From Polydrusus tereticollis (Eukaryota > Arthropoda > Insecta > Coleoptera > Curculionidae), in assembly GCA_963920685.1 (NCBI GenBank), contig OY987336.1:25060876-25124875 (forward strand): 64,000 nt of DNA. Reading direction: 5' to 3'. A program made the position numbers and the translations under genes. A model generated the notes under the pieces. That model made no database searches and was not told the origin of the DNA. It saw only the letters and a list, made by a program, of their open reading frames with translations. This document shows, one piece after another, positions 52,426-62,806 of the stretch; position 1 is the first letter of the stretch; each line of letters starts with the position of its first letter.

Positions 52426-52655
52426 CACCTGGTCTATGGGTACCTACCTGCCTAAATTTAAATTGACAAATTTTTATTGTTTTTGTAGTATTTGTATGTC
52501 AATGTCCTGTTTTAATTATATTAACTATAGTTTAACAACATTTTATATATTTTTTAATATGTTACGTAGCCGTAAGATAATATTTAGAATAATATGGCTT
52601 TGTCAATAAGAAATTTTGTTCTTGGACATTAAAGCGTTTTGAGTTTGAGTTTGAG

Positions 52656-52910
52656 TGTCTGAGGTGAGATTATGATCCGAAATTTTTCGAAAACAAGGCA
52701 GGGCGGCGCGACGATAGAAATTTGACAAATTTAAAATAGCGGATGCCAAACTCAAACAATACCAGCCTGTGCCCTGTCCACTCGTATCCCAAACTACTAT
52801 CTAAGAGAGGAAAAAATATTATCACTGAACGTTTTTTTAACAGAAAATCCTTGCTGTAGATGGACTTTTAATTCTCTGCCTTGATATTTTAAACCATATT
52901 ACATTAGGTT
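52656..52910 (-). repeat. Segmental duplication copy 2, middle part
   Basis: Matches 2366-2476 then 18870-19000 with the empty site intact (CTCAAACAATACCAGCC). This uninterrupted junction shows where the 16.4-kb nest entered copy 1. It is interrupted at 52911 by a LINE. Confidence 0.8.
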
Positions 52911-52912
52911 TA

Positions 52913-53383
52913 ATGTTTAAAAAATTAACTGACGGATCGTTTGATGTAAATTGTCAGACTGACGATAGATTTAAGGTTTCGGATATCGTTGATGAATGTC
53001 CTAATCTGTGCAAGAACTTCAGCAAGGATGATTATGTTGTTATTTTTGTTCCGAGTTTTGATGCTGTTATTGGTCGGATCACAACTCGAGAAGAACTGGA
53101 TAAACTTACTCAAGCAACGTCTAACACAAACTTAATAGTTGTCGGCTGCAGCTACCACGCGAAAAGACCAGTTCTTAACAGATTTATTCATGATATTAAC
53201 ACTCTCGTGAGGTCTTATTTGTGTGAAGTAGACATTCCTTTTATTCCACTCACTTTCGCGAGCGAGAGTGGAGTCATGGGTTATGAATCCAGGAAAGAAC
53301 TCATTACGTTTCTTATAAATAACTATTTGTCAGTATCTCCAAAAAATTTTTTATTCCATCGTCAAAAGAAAACCTATTTTTAA
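52913..53383 (+). CDS. LINE ORF1, carboxy-terminal esterase-like part
   Basis: 156 residues without the usual amino-terminal region, so the element is probably 5'-truncated here. FSKDDYVVIFVPSFDAVIG, NTNLIVVGCSYHAKRPVLN and RFIHDINTLVRSYL resemble the SGNH-esterase-like domain of CR1/jockey-type ORF1 proteins, with the expected glycine-asparagine motif altered (PSFDAV where GTND-like is usual). The product would chaperone the LINE RNA. The stop overlaps the start of the next frame. Confidence 0.6.
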   Translation: MFKKLTDGSFDVNCQTDDRFKVSDIVDECPNLCKNFSKDDYVVIFVPSFDAVIGRITTREELDKLTQATSNTNLIVVGCSYHAKRPVLNRFIHDINTLVRSYLCEVDIPFIPLTFASESGVMGYESRKELITFLINNYLSVSPKNFLFHRQKKTYF

Positions 53384-56320
53384 GTCATGAAGAATCCAAA
53401 ATATCAGCTTACTACCAGAATGCGGGAGGCCTTAGGACTAAGATTAGAGACATATCAAACTCTTCTACCTTCCAGCTACTCCATCTCAATGTCCAAAACC
53501 TGCAAAATAAACTAAACCAACTAGAAATTCTTTTAACCCAGTACAACCCTAACATTTTATGTGTTAGTGAACATTGGATGGATAAGGATCAAATAAATGT
53601 TACCCAGCTTACCAACTATGAGCTATTAACATCATTTTGCAGAAAACAGCACATCCATAGGGGAGTAGCCATATTTGTGAAGCAAAACGAGCCAGAGACT
53701 GTTAACCCTATTTCTACTACAGGATTTACCAAAGAACTGTATTTTGAATGCGCTGCCGTCCATTTCAATATAAATAACAAAGGGATAGCACTGGTGGTTG
53801 TTTATAGATCGTGTTCTCTTAACTCAGTTTCGGATTTTAGCTGCTTTATTAAGTGCCTTAATGAATTTCTTAGTTTTTTGAGTAGAAAGTATGAATTTCT
53901 TATTATTTGTGGAGACTTAAATGTGGACTATGGTAAGGTTTCAATTTTTAAATCTCAATTGCAAGACCTATTTGACAGCTTTGCTCTTAAATCAATTCTT
54001 CCTCAAGAGCCTACTAGAATCGTCTCAGGTAGCTTGCCTTCAGCTTTGGACTATGTGGTAACAAATTATGCAGATTTCTCCTATGCCATAAATTTTCAAG
54101 CAAATGTAGCCGACCATTTAGGTCAGCTAATCACTCTAAAAAAACAGATGACTATTCCTATACCGGAACGTCCATTAACGTTTTATTACAAACGCTTTTT
54201 CCATCAGGATAACCTATATAACTTAAAACACTTCCTCTCCACAAACGATCTTTCATGCTTATATACAGATAGAGATGTAAATGGGGCCTGGAACTATTTC
54301 CATGAAACTATGTTGTACTTTTTGGAGCTTACTTGTCCGGTCTCAAAGGTTAAAACATACCAGTCACAATCAAAAAGCATGTGGATAAATCCAGATATAA
54401 AAAGAGATAGTGAAGAACTTAAAAATTTATTTTGGTTAAGTAAGAATACCGATTCCTTAACTTTAGCGGAACGATATCGCGAGGCTAAACAATCTTTTAA
54501 AACTAAAATAGAAATTGCAAAAAAAAATTTTTTTCAGCAAAAAATAATAAATTCTGCCAATACCACAAAAGCTATCTGGCAAATAGTTAATTCAAATTTG
54601 GGTCGAGATAAGTCAAGGATTGCACCCTCAGCCATAAATTTTAGTAATTCTATTTTAACGAACCCTCTTGATATAGGAAATTTGTTCTGTGATTTCTTTG
54701 CTAATGATATAGAAACTAAGCTTACAAAAATTAGAAATGTTCATGTAGAAATCCCAAATGTACCTGATACAAATTTATCCTCTATATATATGCCACAGAT
54801 TGAGTTGAATGAAATTTACGAGGCAATGAAGTCTTTAAAAAATAAAAAAGCATGCTGCAGTAATGAGGATGTACCGATTTTTGCCCTAGAATACATATGG
54901 GACTACATAAAATACCCCCTTCACTACTTATATAATCTTTTCCTTAAATCGGGCATCTTTCCAGAGAGGTTAAAGCTGGGTGAAGTAATACCTTTCTATA
55001 AAAAAGGAGACATGGAGTCAATTGAAAATTATAGACCTGTTACAGGTTTGCTATCATTCTCGAAAATTTTTGAAAAAATCTTAACTAGTAGATTCGAAAG
55101 TTTTCTAAATCAACAAAAACTATTAACATGTGCTCAACATGGTTTTCGGCGTAATCACTCGACCAACACAGCTGCCTTTAGCTTTATACAGTTTATATAT
55201 TCAGCACTAGACAAAAACCACTACACTTTGGCTTTGCTGTTTGATCTGACACGGGCCTTTGATTGCATTGATACTACTGGAAAAGATGCATGCCATGGGA
55301 TTCAGGGGCTCTGTCAATGAACTTTTGAACTCTTTTCTGAGCAGTCGAAGGATTAGAGTTAGGGTCGGATTAGTCATGTCAGAGACAAAGTATCAAAACC
55401 ATGGGGTACCTCAGGGTAGTGTTCTGTCTCCCCTACTGTTTCTTTTATTTATCAACGATTTGGAGAATTTTTTGGATCTGGGAGAAAATTCGACTTTGGT
55501 TCTATACGCAGATGACACCTCAATCGTGATCGCGGATCTTCAACTCGACTCTCTTATTCGACGAGCTAATCAAATTTTAAATCGTTTTAGCGCTTGGTGT
55601 GAAAGTAATGGGCTTATTGTTAATGAGTCCAAAACTCAATATTTGGTCTTTCACAAGAGACGAAATGTTCCTGATTTTAATCTTGAAATGAACAGTATTA
55701 AGATCAACAGAGTTGAGCAGTGCAAATTTTTGGGACTGTGTGTTGACGAAAAGCTTTCGTGGACTCAGCACATTGACTATGTGGCAGGAAAGCTTAACTC
55801 TGCCTATTTTGCTATAATTAATTTAACAAATGTTTTGTCAGAGAAACAATTAGTTAATGTGTATTACGCTCTGGTATACAGTCATCTTAAGTATATGATC
55901 CTCTACTGGGGCCAGGCTACAGAGATTACACGCATCTTTATTCTTCAGAAGAGAATAATCCGGAAAATTTTCTCAATGGGTCCTTTGGACTCATGTAGGC
56001 CAGTCTTCCAAAATAAAAAAATTTTAACCTTGCCAAGTATATTAATTTTGGAGGCAGCTCTGTATGCAAGAAGATACAGCAGCATTTTCCCTGCAGTGTC
56101 TGCTATTCATAGTTATCCAACACGGACTAATGATAATTTTTTAATCCCTAACTTTCGTCTCTCAGCATACAAAAAAAGCCCCCATTGCTTTTGTAGTTAT
56201 ATTGCTAACAAGCTCCCAGATAATATTAAGGCTATAGATTTCATAAGAAAGTTTAAAAAATGTCTACTGTGCTATCTCTTTGAAAACCGCTTTTACTCCA
56301 TAGACGAATATTTGAGTTAG
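53383..56320 (+). pseudogene. LINE ORF2: endonuclease and reverse transcriptase, one frameshift
   Basis: The open frame begins at the end of ORF1; the first in-frame ATG is at 53578, inside the endonuclease, so the true start is upstream and not an obvious ATG. APE endonuclease: LLHLNVQNLQNKL, VSEHWMD, ICGDLNVDYG, SALDYVV and ADHLGQL. Reverse transcriptase: NYRPVTGLLSFSKIFEK, FDLTRAFDCI, GVPQGSVLSPLLFLLFINDL, YADDTSIVI (catalytic DD) and KFLGLCVDEKLSW. A small indel near 55270, right after the first catalytic aspartate, moves the rest to another frame (55259-56320). Otherwise it is clean, so this copy is young. Confidence 0.9.
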
Positions 56321-56509
56321 TTTTGTCTTTTCCCGTTAGTTGTACTTAATTTTTATGCATGTACCCAATTTGTACTTTGTAAGTTTTACATAATATGTAG
56401 ATATATTTTTTTTTTTTTATTCTTGTTTTAAACTATTGCTATTGCATGACGATATTAATACTTTGTAGTCTATTTAATGGAAGGAAATAAATAAATAAAT
56501 AAATAAATA

Positions 56510-57640
56510 AAGTCTTCTCTCGATGACAAGAAATATCACTGCAGATGAAGAGGCAGAGAACAAAGTTGCGCCTACATCGGTGATGGAAGTCGTAGTCAGG
56601 ATATAAATAGCTGACCGTACTTAGCGATAATCTGACCTTTGTTTCGGTTAGTGCGAGTACATGAGGTTCATCGAGTATTTATACAGAGCGAGTAAAAAAT
56701 TTGCTAGAATTAAAAAATATCTTTGCATATCTGCATAGCCTGTACTTTTCTTTTTCTAAATCAGAATACTCTGTAAGCTAGCGCGGAGCTAACCTTTCAG
56801 AGGCATGGATGGTTTCAATTTTCGATAAAGTGCTACTCGTATAAATTGAATTACCTACATGTCACAAAGTCACACAGCTTTTGCTTAAAATATTTTGCTG
56901 CGAATGCTACTTTAGGAAATCTTCCACCATTGTCACACTCAACAGCATCGGTTTAGCAGTTAAGTAGGTACTTCCACAAACTTTTAGATTAAGCGAAACG
57001 CACTACAAGCAGACGTTCTTAAAATGACCAAAAAAACAGGCAAAGTTGTTAGGCATTACAATATTTAATATTGTCGAGTTGCAAAGAAGACACCCAACTA
57101 TGGTATAGGAAAATTACCTACCTAATCTGGCCCGTTTCCTCATCGTCACTGTGCTCAGTTTTTATTTTTAATCCTAATCGTTTTTCTTGATTAAAAAGTA
57201 TGTCTGTTGTATCCCGGCATGGATTATTGCTGTTTTCCCACAAATCACACATGTTCAGAAACAAATTAAATTCAGCTTCATCGCCAACATATGGGTGTTA
57301 CAGGTAAATGGAACACAGACCCATAGATAAAGGTTTATAGTGACCCCAAAGATTAACAAATTTAAATTTCACACAACGATTTAAAACTAATGACCTTGCA
57401 AACCTAGGTTATTTCCTACAATGTCTTCTCTACTCTTCATCTGTTTTTTTGGGCAGCCAGCCAAACAAACCCTAATGCTGGTTTACACTAGCGCATTTAA
57501 GTAAGACTTAAAGCTACGCCTATTTTAAATTTTAACTTTTCGTTTCCACAATGTCGAAGTAAGAACTTTCTGTTACACACATCAGCCGCTAGAAAAAAAA
57601 ACTGTTTACAATACCTGACAAAGAAAAAAGTACAACGCAA
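56510..57640 (-). repeat. Segmental duplication copy 2, upstream part
   Basis: Matches parts of 19020-21010 in copy 1: CTCGATGACAAGAAATATCACTGC (56519) against 19028, the 56730-57000 block against 19990-20215, exon A and the GGGCAGCCAGCCAAACAAA block. It is colinear on the minus strand with exon A upstream of exon B. Confidence 0.78.
57122..57252 (-). CDS. ZNF gene copy 2, exon A
   Basis: 131 bases from the ATG at 57252 to an AG/GTAGGT donor: 43 codons plus two bases (phase 2). Encodes MCDLWENSNNPCRDTTD through HSDDEETGQI. It lacks two codons (Lys-Arg) relative to copy 1. With 44196-44342 and 38541-39735 it forms a 491-codon frame including the stop. The two introns (12.8 and 4.5 kb) contain almost only mobile elements. 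Confidence 0.7.
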
Positions 57641-58080
57641 GGACCTACCCCAGTACATAATATACAATATATCATAAATATTTTGCAATATTTATGGAAT
57701 ATTTAAAATCTTTCAACTTTTTAAAATTTTGATTGCTAATATCTTAAAAACGGCTTGAGCTAATATAGACAAACTATATATTTTTGGAATCAGAAAATAA
57801 ATATCTATAATTTTAATCGAATAGATACAGGGTGTTCCATTTTAAAAAAAACATAAGTTGTTTATTTTTCTCGGCATTGTAATCCTCTTTTGAAAATTTT
57901 TTGCAAAGATTCTGATGATTCAGTAAAAATCCTAAAACTTTCATATTTAAAGTTTTTTTCTATCTCTTATTGTTTTCGCTCTAGATAGGGGTCTAAATAT
58001 AAGCGAAAACCCTGTAGATACATGAAAAAAAATTAATTGTTAACTGTTCCGATTCTATTAAAAGTAAGAATGCAGATTTG
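57641..58080. other. No gene seen; MITE-like end
   Basis: AT-rich. ATACAGGGTGTTCCATTTTAA at 57826 resembles the ends of mariner-type MITEs, but no clear inverted partner was found. Confidence 0.4.
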
Positions 58081-58089
58081 AGTATTAAC

Positions 58090-59700
58090 ACTGAAGTGCA
58101 ATTTATAGTAGATATGCTTAACGTCGAGAAAATAACAATATATAAACTTTTAAAAGAAGAAAGAAGTGTTGGCGTCAAACCTCCAAAACATCTTCAGGAC
58201 GACCAAAACTTGAGCTGGATGACGTTTTAATGCAGAGAATAAGGCGAAAAGTTCATAGTTTCTTAAAAAAAAAAAGAAATTCCCACGCTGGACAAAATTT
58301 TGTCCTCAATCCGAGAAGACTAGGACTACCCATTTATGTGTATAAATAAGCTTTGGAAATTATAAAAAAAAAATGGGTTTTCGGTGGAAAAAACCTAATA
58401 GGCAATCGATTTTAATAGACAGAAGCGATATCATCTGTTAGAGAAGAAATTACTTAAGAAGCATCCGAGAAGTCGGAGAAGAAAACAAAAAAATATTTTA
58501 TCTAGACGAAACATGGCTAATTGAAGGCCACACTGTGACTAAATTTTGGCAGGATGAAAATGTTAAAAGTTCAAGGCAAGCTTTTTTGGAAGGATTGTCC
58601 ACAGGATGGAAAAGGACATCGACTTATTATAACCCAAAAGTAGCCTACTAATGTTCCAATCTAAAAATACAGGAGATGTCTTTGAAGAACGGTTCGAGCA
58701 AATATTGGATCTTATACCAAAAGATACAATATTTGTATTGGATAATGCAAGTTATAACTTTAGCTAACGGAAAAATTACCGACAAGTGCGTGGCGTAAAA
58801 GTGAAATAACAAAATGGCTAAGTTTAAGACAAATATAGTTTCCAATAAGCCTAGTCCTCATAATCGCGAAAAGCGGAAAGTTTTTCGTGACATATATCCG
58901 CAAATTTTAAACATGCATTTAATGCCAGTCCTCAGAACAGCGAATTCGCTTTTTTTAAAGTGACTTTTGACAGGAAATATTTGACACTGATGACAGTTCA
59001 CTGTTTAGCTTTTTTTGTTGTGTTTACTTTATGTTCAAGAAGAGTCGCCAAAAATGCATTATCTTCAAACGAAAATAAGAAAAGGGTGTAAACTTGAAAC
59101 TTGTGTCCTCAGTTTTTTGTATAAAGCAGTACAATACACCACATAACAATGTGTTATATGCATTACACTGATTTCAAGTATAAAACTACTTACACCCAAA
59201 ACGTACTTACGTGTTCTATGATAATTCCCGTCCCTAGCATTCATCCCTTGAAATTTACAAAAAAATATTCAGTGCATCAGTGCAACAAATGCAACAAATG
59301 AAAATTTAACCTCAATCTTCTATTTATCAGCTTGTCAGGCGTTTGCACAAACAAACATGGAAGCCAGAATCCGCGCGAAATGCAGAAAAAAGTTAAATTA
59401 TGTTTAACTTTTATCTGTCACCGCAAGAAGTTAAAAATATTCGCAAAAATTTCCCGCCAAAAGGTGTTTAAATAAAATTAACCAATCGTAACAATTCCGC
59501 AAAACAAATATCCGCGATCCGCAGTTGTGAGGACTAGGCTTTAGATTCCTTAAAAAAATAAATATTGGTACTAGCCAATTTAGGTAGGTACATAAAAATG
59601 CATACAAAAAATATGTAGTCGATGAAATGGCAAAGTTATGAGGAATACCTGTGCTCAGACTCTATCCTTACCACTGCGAATTAAACTTGATGGAACTTAT
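58090..59700 (+). pseudogene. IS630/mariner-type transposase relic, split by a MITE
   Basis: Across frames: MLNVEKITIYKLLKEERS, then VREEI-like sequence, IFYLDETWLIEGHTVTKFW (first catalytic Asp), KDTIFVLDNASYN (second Asp), and after the 58847-59541 insertion YPYHCELNLMELI (third acidic region). Many stops and frame changes. It is of a different mariner subtype from 17348-18381 (TDET/LDET instead of SDES). Confidence 0.75.
58847..59541. mobile_element. MITE with AAGCCTAGTCCTCA inverted ends
   Basis: AAGCCTAGTCCTCA at 58847 and its complement ending at about 59541; both are followed inward by GCGGA-type short repeats. No coding capacity. A TA-type target is likely, since TA lies at both ends, but a clean TSD could not be fixed. 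It splits the transposase relic. Confidence 0.7.
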
Positions 59701-59722
59701 ATTGAGCTAAAATATAGGCAGA

Positions 59723-59921
59723 TGTTGTAGGATAGTCACAAAAATAGTAGTGTTACTGATTGTTACCTATTCTATGATTCTGTGGTCAGAGGGGGATTGT
59801 GAGGTTACGTGAGGTACAATAAAGATCGATGAAAATGGCTCTCAAGTTTTTATTAAAAGTTTATTGAAGACTACGAATATAAAACTACTTTTACTATTAC
59901 TTCATAATAGACAATCGAACA
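59723..59921 (+). repeat. gypsy-like 5' LTR
   Basis: 199 bases starting TGTTGTAGGAT and ending CGAACA, directly before the primer-binding site. Contains AATAAAG near 59819. The 3' LTR was not found; the element is cut at 62603 by a copia element. Confidence 0.7.
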
Positions 59922-59934
59922 TGGTGTCAGGTGT
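59922..59934 (+). promoter_or_regulatory. gypsy primer-binding site
   Basis: TGGTGTCAGGTGT immediately after the LTR: TGG complementary to the CCA end of a tRNA, as in many gypsy-group elements. The tRNA is not identified with certainty. Confidence 0.6.
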
Positions 59935-60122
59935 AAAAATATTGGAATAAACTCGTCGATTTTCCGAAAAATCGCAAAAGCTTCATAACTTAACTTAAAA
60001 ATTTCAACGCGGGAAAACTGGAACAAGATTAAAAACAACTAGCCATGGAAGGACTTCAGCAAAAAAATGCTCAATTACAAGCCCAAATTGACAAAATGGA
60101 GCGAACATTGGCACAACTACAG

Positions 60123-61048
60123 CAGCGGGATCACGAAGAGGCGATATCGTAACGACACGATGCCGACATTCAAACTCGATAGACGAGCGATCGTGACGAC
60201 AGAAGGTATTCTCATGTGATATCGTCGTTTACACTCGGTAATACGATGACAGTTCGGAAAAATGGGAAGATGAAAAATGTCAGTTGTCAAAAACAAAGCA
60301 TAAACCTAACTTTTTGTGATAGGATTTGTGAATTCACAATATACATACGTATTTATATGGTGAGTTAATAGTACTTTTAATTCTTAGTGAGGTAGGAAAC
60401 AACAATTTCTTTACAAAAAGTTTCTATGTTCTGTTAAATATTCTGCCGACTTAAATATTAACACATATTTTATCACTGATTACAATTCTTAAGGTGGCCA
60501 AGATTGCATTTTCTATAGTTACCCCCCATCTTAACCTTGGGGGTTGTAAATGTGGTCTTATCAGTTCGATTAACTGACCAGCCAACACCTTATTCAATCT
60601 AAATAATTCGATAAACCGTCTGTCCGGTAAACTAAATCGATCGCTTTGCAGCCTCACCCTTGCTCTTTCTCGAATTAATCTTAAATTTTGCTCTCTTCTC
60701 ATCAACCTTCTAGCCCGTTCGGCAAAAACTGGCAGCATATTTATAATAAAAACAATCCTACACGGCGTTGAAAAATTTAATAACAAACCAAAAAACAAAC
60801 ATAACCTTCCAAAATTTCGTCTCCATCGAGTCTATCTACCGTAAAAAAACAAACGAAGATGAAAGATAATAAAAACAATTTATTAATACAAGATAGAAGA
60901 AATCGTGACGATAGGACGACAACAAATTTGATGTCGGCGAATTTTAGGCAATCTGCAATACTTCTTCGACAGTCGTTTTAACTCGTAATTCGAATTATCG
61001 CCGAGACGATAGCCACTAGTATCGTATCGTGACTTCGTGATCCCGCTG
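60123..61048. mobile_element. Deleted Harbinger derivative with 3-bp TSD (CAG)
   Basis: Perfect 16-bp inverted ends CAGCGGGATCACGAAG, with CAG on both sides (60120-60122, 61049-61051). A 3-bp TSD is the PIF/Harbinger hallmark. Internal sequence includes a minus-strand piece of a transposase gene. The host gag frame closes exactly on removal. Confidence 0.9.
60451..60798 (-). pseudogene. HARBI1-like transposase, amino-terminal piece
   Basis: About 115 residues. RRLMRREQNLRLIRER and the segment FSLPDRRFIELFRLNKVLA then LIELIRPHL are typical of the amino-terminal domain of HARBI1-type nucleases. The DDE core is absent. The protein differs from the 4560-5621 transposase, so this is a second Harbinger lineage. 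Confidence 0.7.
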
Positions 61049-61460
61049 CAGGTACTGGGTGTTGGGGCAATAAACACTGCTATGACCATTGTACAGTCAC
61101 CAGAAAAATTTTCTTTTGTTCCTGTCGAATGGAATAGATGGTTGGTTAACTATGAGCGATACAGGAATGTGACGAATACCAGTCAAATGAGTAAAAAAGC
61201 ACAAGTCGATAGCCTACTGCTTCACATGGGACCAGACGTTAACCAACTTCTGGACAGCTCTAATCCAACAAATGTACAGATGAGTACATATGAAAACATG
61301 AAACAGTTCTTCAATGATTACTTCATTAAGAAGGTGAATGTCATACTTGAAAGGGCCAAGTTTAACAGAAGAGCTCAACAGAATGGTGAGACCGCACAAG
61401 AGTTTATATCATCCATTATTGCATTGAGCAAAACATGTAACTATGGTACAATGACAAATG

Positions 61461-61699
61461 TCTATCTCTGTGCTATCTCTTTGAAAACCGCTTTTACTCC
61501 ATAGACGAATATTTGAGTTAGTTTTGTCTTTTCCCGTTAGTTGTACTTAATTTTTATGCATGTACCTAATTTGTACTTTGTAAGTTTTACATAATATGTA
61601 GATACATTTTTTTTTTTACTCTTGTTTTAAACTATTGCTATTGCATGACGATATTAATACTTTGTAGTCTATTTAATGGAAGGAAATAAATAAATAAAT
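61461..61699 (+). mobile_element. Very short 5'-truncated LINE insertion
   Basis: 239 bases nearly identical to the last part of the LINE at 56262-56510, including the end of its coding frame and the (AAAT)n tail. AAATG flanks both sides (61456-61460, 61700-61704). Removal restores the gag frame. Confidence 0.9.
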
Positions 61700-62603
61700 A
61701 AATGAACTAACTAGAGATAAGCTTGTTGTGGGTATCCTTGACAAAAAGTTATCAGAAAACTTACAATTGGATAGCAATTTAACACTTGAGACAGCCAAAA
61801 CCAAAATCATACAAAGTGAACGGGTAAAGCTGGAAAACAAGGAACTAAATGAAAGCCCATTGGGTTTAAATAGAATTTCGACATATAAGAAACAAAATCA
61901 ACGGCACAATGACAATAATACAACAGCAAAAACTTATCCACAATGTGGTAGATGTGGAAGAAAGCCAAGTCACAAACTTAAGGACTGCCCTGCAGTAAAA
62001 GCACGCTGTGGAAAATGTTCTATCAAGGGTCACTATGAGAAAATGTGTAAAACCAAGTCACAGTCAACCTCAAGCAAACATAGAAATGTTAACCAGGTAG
62101 AAGACACCTCAGACGATTCATCTGAAGACTCGGACATAAGGGAAATAGTTAGAGAAGTACAAGGTGGTACAGATACTGCATGGAAAATGGTGCTAAGGTT
62201 GCCTCAAGATGAAGTAAACTTCAAGATTGATACCGGTGCTGACGTAACCATCCTGAGTAAATCATCTTACGATAAACTAACTGAAAAACCTAAGCTTAGG
62301 CACACAAATGTGAAATTAAAAGGCCCAGGAGGATGTTCATTAAACGTGCTAGGAAAGTCTAAATTTCAAGTCACATACAAGGGTGAAAACAAGAAATTAA
62401 AAGCCTACATAATGGACAACCATGAAAATTTACTTGGCAGACCAGCCATTAAGGACCTGAACCTAATAAAATGGTTAAGCAATGTCGAAGCTAAGAAGTC
62501 TACTGATAGAAGCACAAAAGAGCAACTTGGTGAAAAGTTTACGCTGGGAACAGTGACTCACACATACCCAGAATTATTTAACAAAATTGGGAAACTTAAA
62601 TAA

Positions 62604-62806
62604 TGAAATACAATTGGGTTTTCTTTAGCCATTCTTTATTAACACTGTTATAACTGAGAATACATTTAACTACTAATGACACATCTTACTTCTTCACTCT
62701 TGAGTCTAGAGAGAGAGAGAGAGCGTACATCTCACTCTTACACATCTATTGTAAAACCACAGAAGTATGAAGGAATGTAGCGCAACTATTTCCATGTTTT
62801 TCAACA
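62604..62806 (-). repeat. copia 3' LTR
   Basis: 203 bases. On the minus strand it starts TGTTGAAAAACATGG and ends TTGTATTTCA (TG...CA). It contains a (GA)n run at 62709-62724. A polypurine tract (GAGGAGGGG) stands directly upstream on the minus strand. The 5' LTR lies beyond the window. Confidence 0.82.

Larger units (their letters stand above)
44436..52657 (+). mobile_element. LINE split by a 6-kb DNA transposon
   Basis: 5'-truncated LINE with reverse transcriptase in two pieces (44457-45881 and 51931-52425) and a 3' end with (TTTGAG)n (about 52635-52655). It inserted into segmental copy 2 near a CTGAG target. A DNA transposon later inserted at CAATTG. Confidence 0.8.
52911..56510 (+). mobile_element. 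Nearly complete CR1/jockey-like LINE
   Basis: 3.6 kb with part of ORF1, a full endonuclease and reverse transcriptase, a 3' UTR and an (AAAT)n tail (about 56486-56509). It lies in the intron of ZNF copy 2. The last 240 bases recur at 61461-61699 with very few differences, so the family was active recently. Confidence 0.9.
60045..62603 (+). pseudogene. gypsy-like gag and protease, split twice
   Basis: Piece 1 (60045-60122) starts MEGLQQKNAQLQAQID, a short coiled coil. After a 926-bp Harbinger derivative the frame continues (61052-61460) with the retrotransposon-gag domain (FVPVEWNRWLVNYERY, QFFNDYFIKKV, AQEFISSIIALSKTCNYG). After a LINE scrap it continues (61705-62603) with a double zinc knuckle (CGRCGRKPSHKLKDCPAVK and CGKCSIKGHYEKMCK) and the aspartic protease FKIDTGADVTIL. 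All three pieces join in frame if each insert and one TSD are removed, so the host gag was intact when hit. Reverse transcriptase is absent: the copia LTR follows. Confidence 0.9.
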
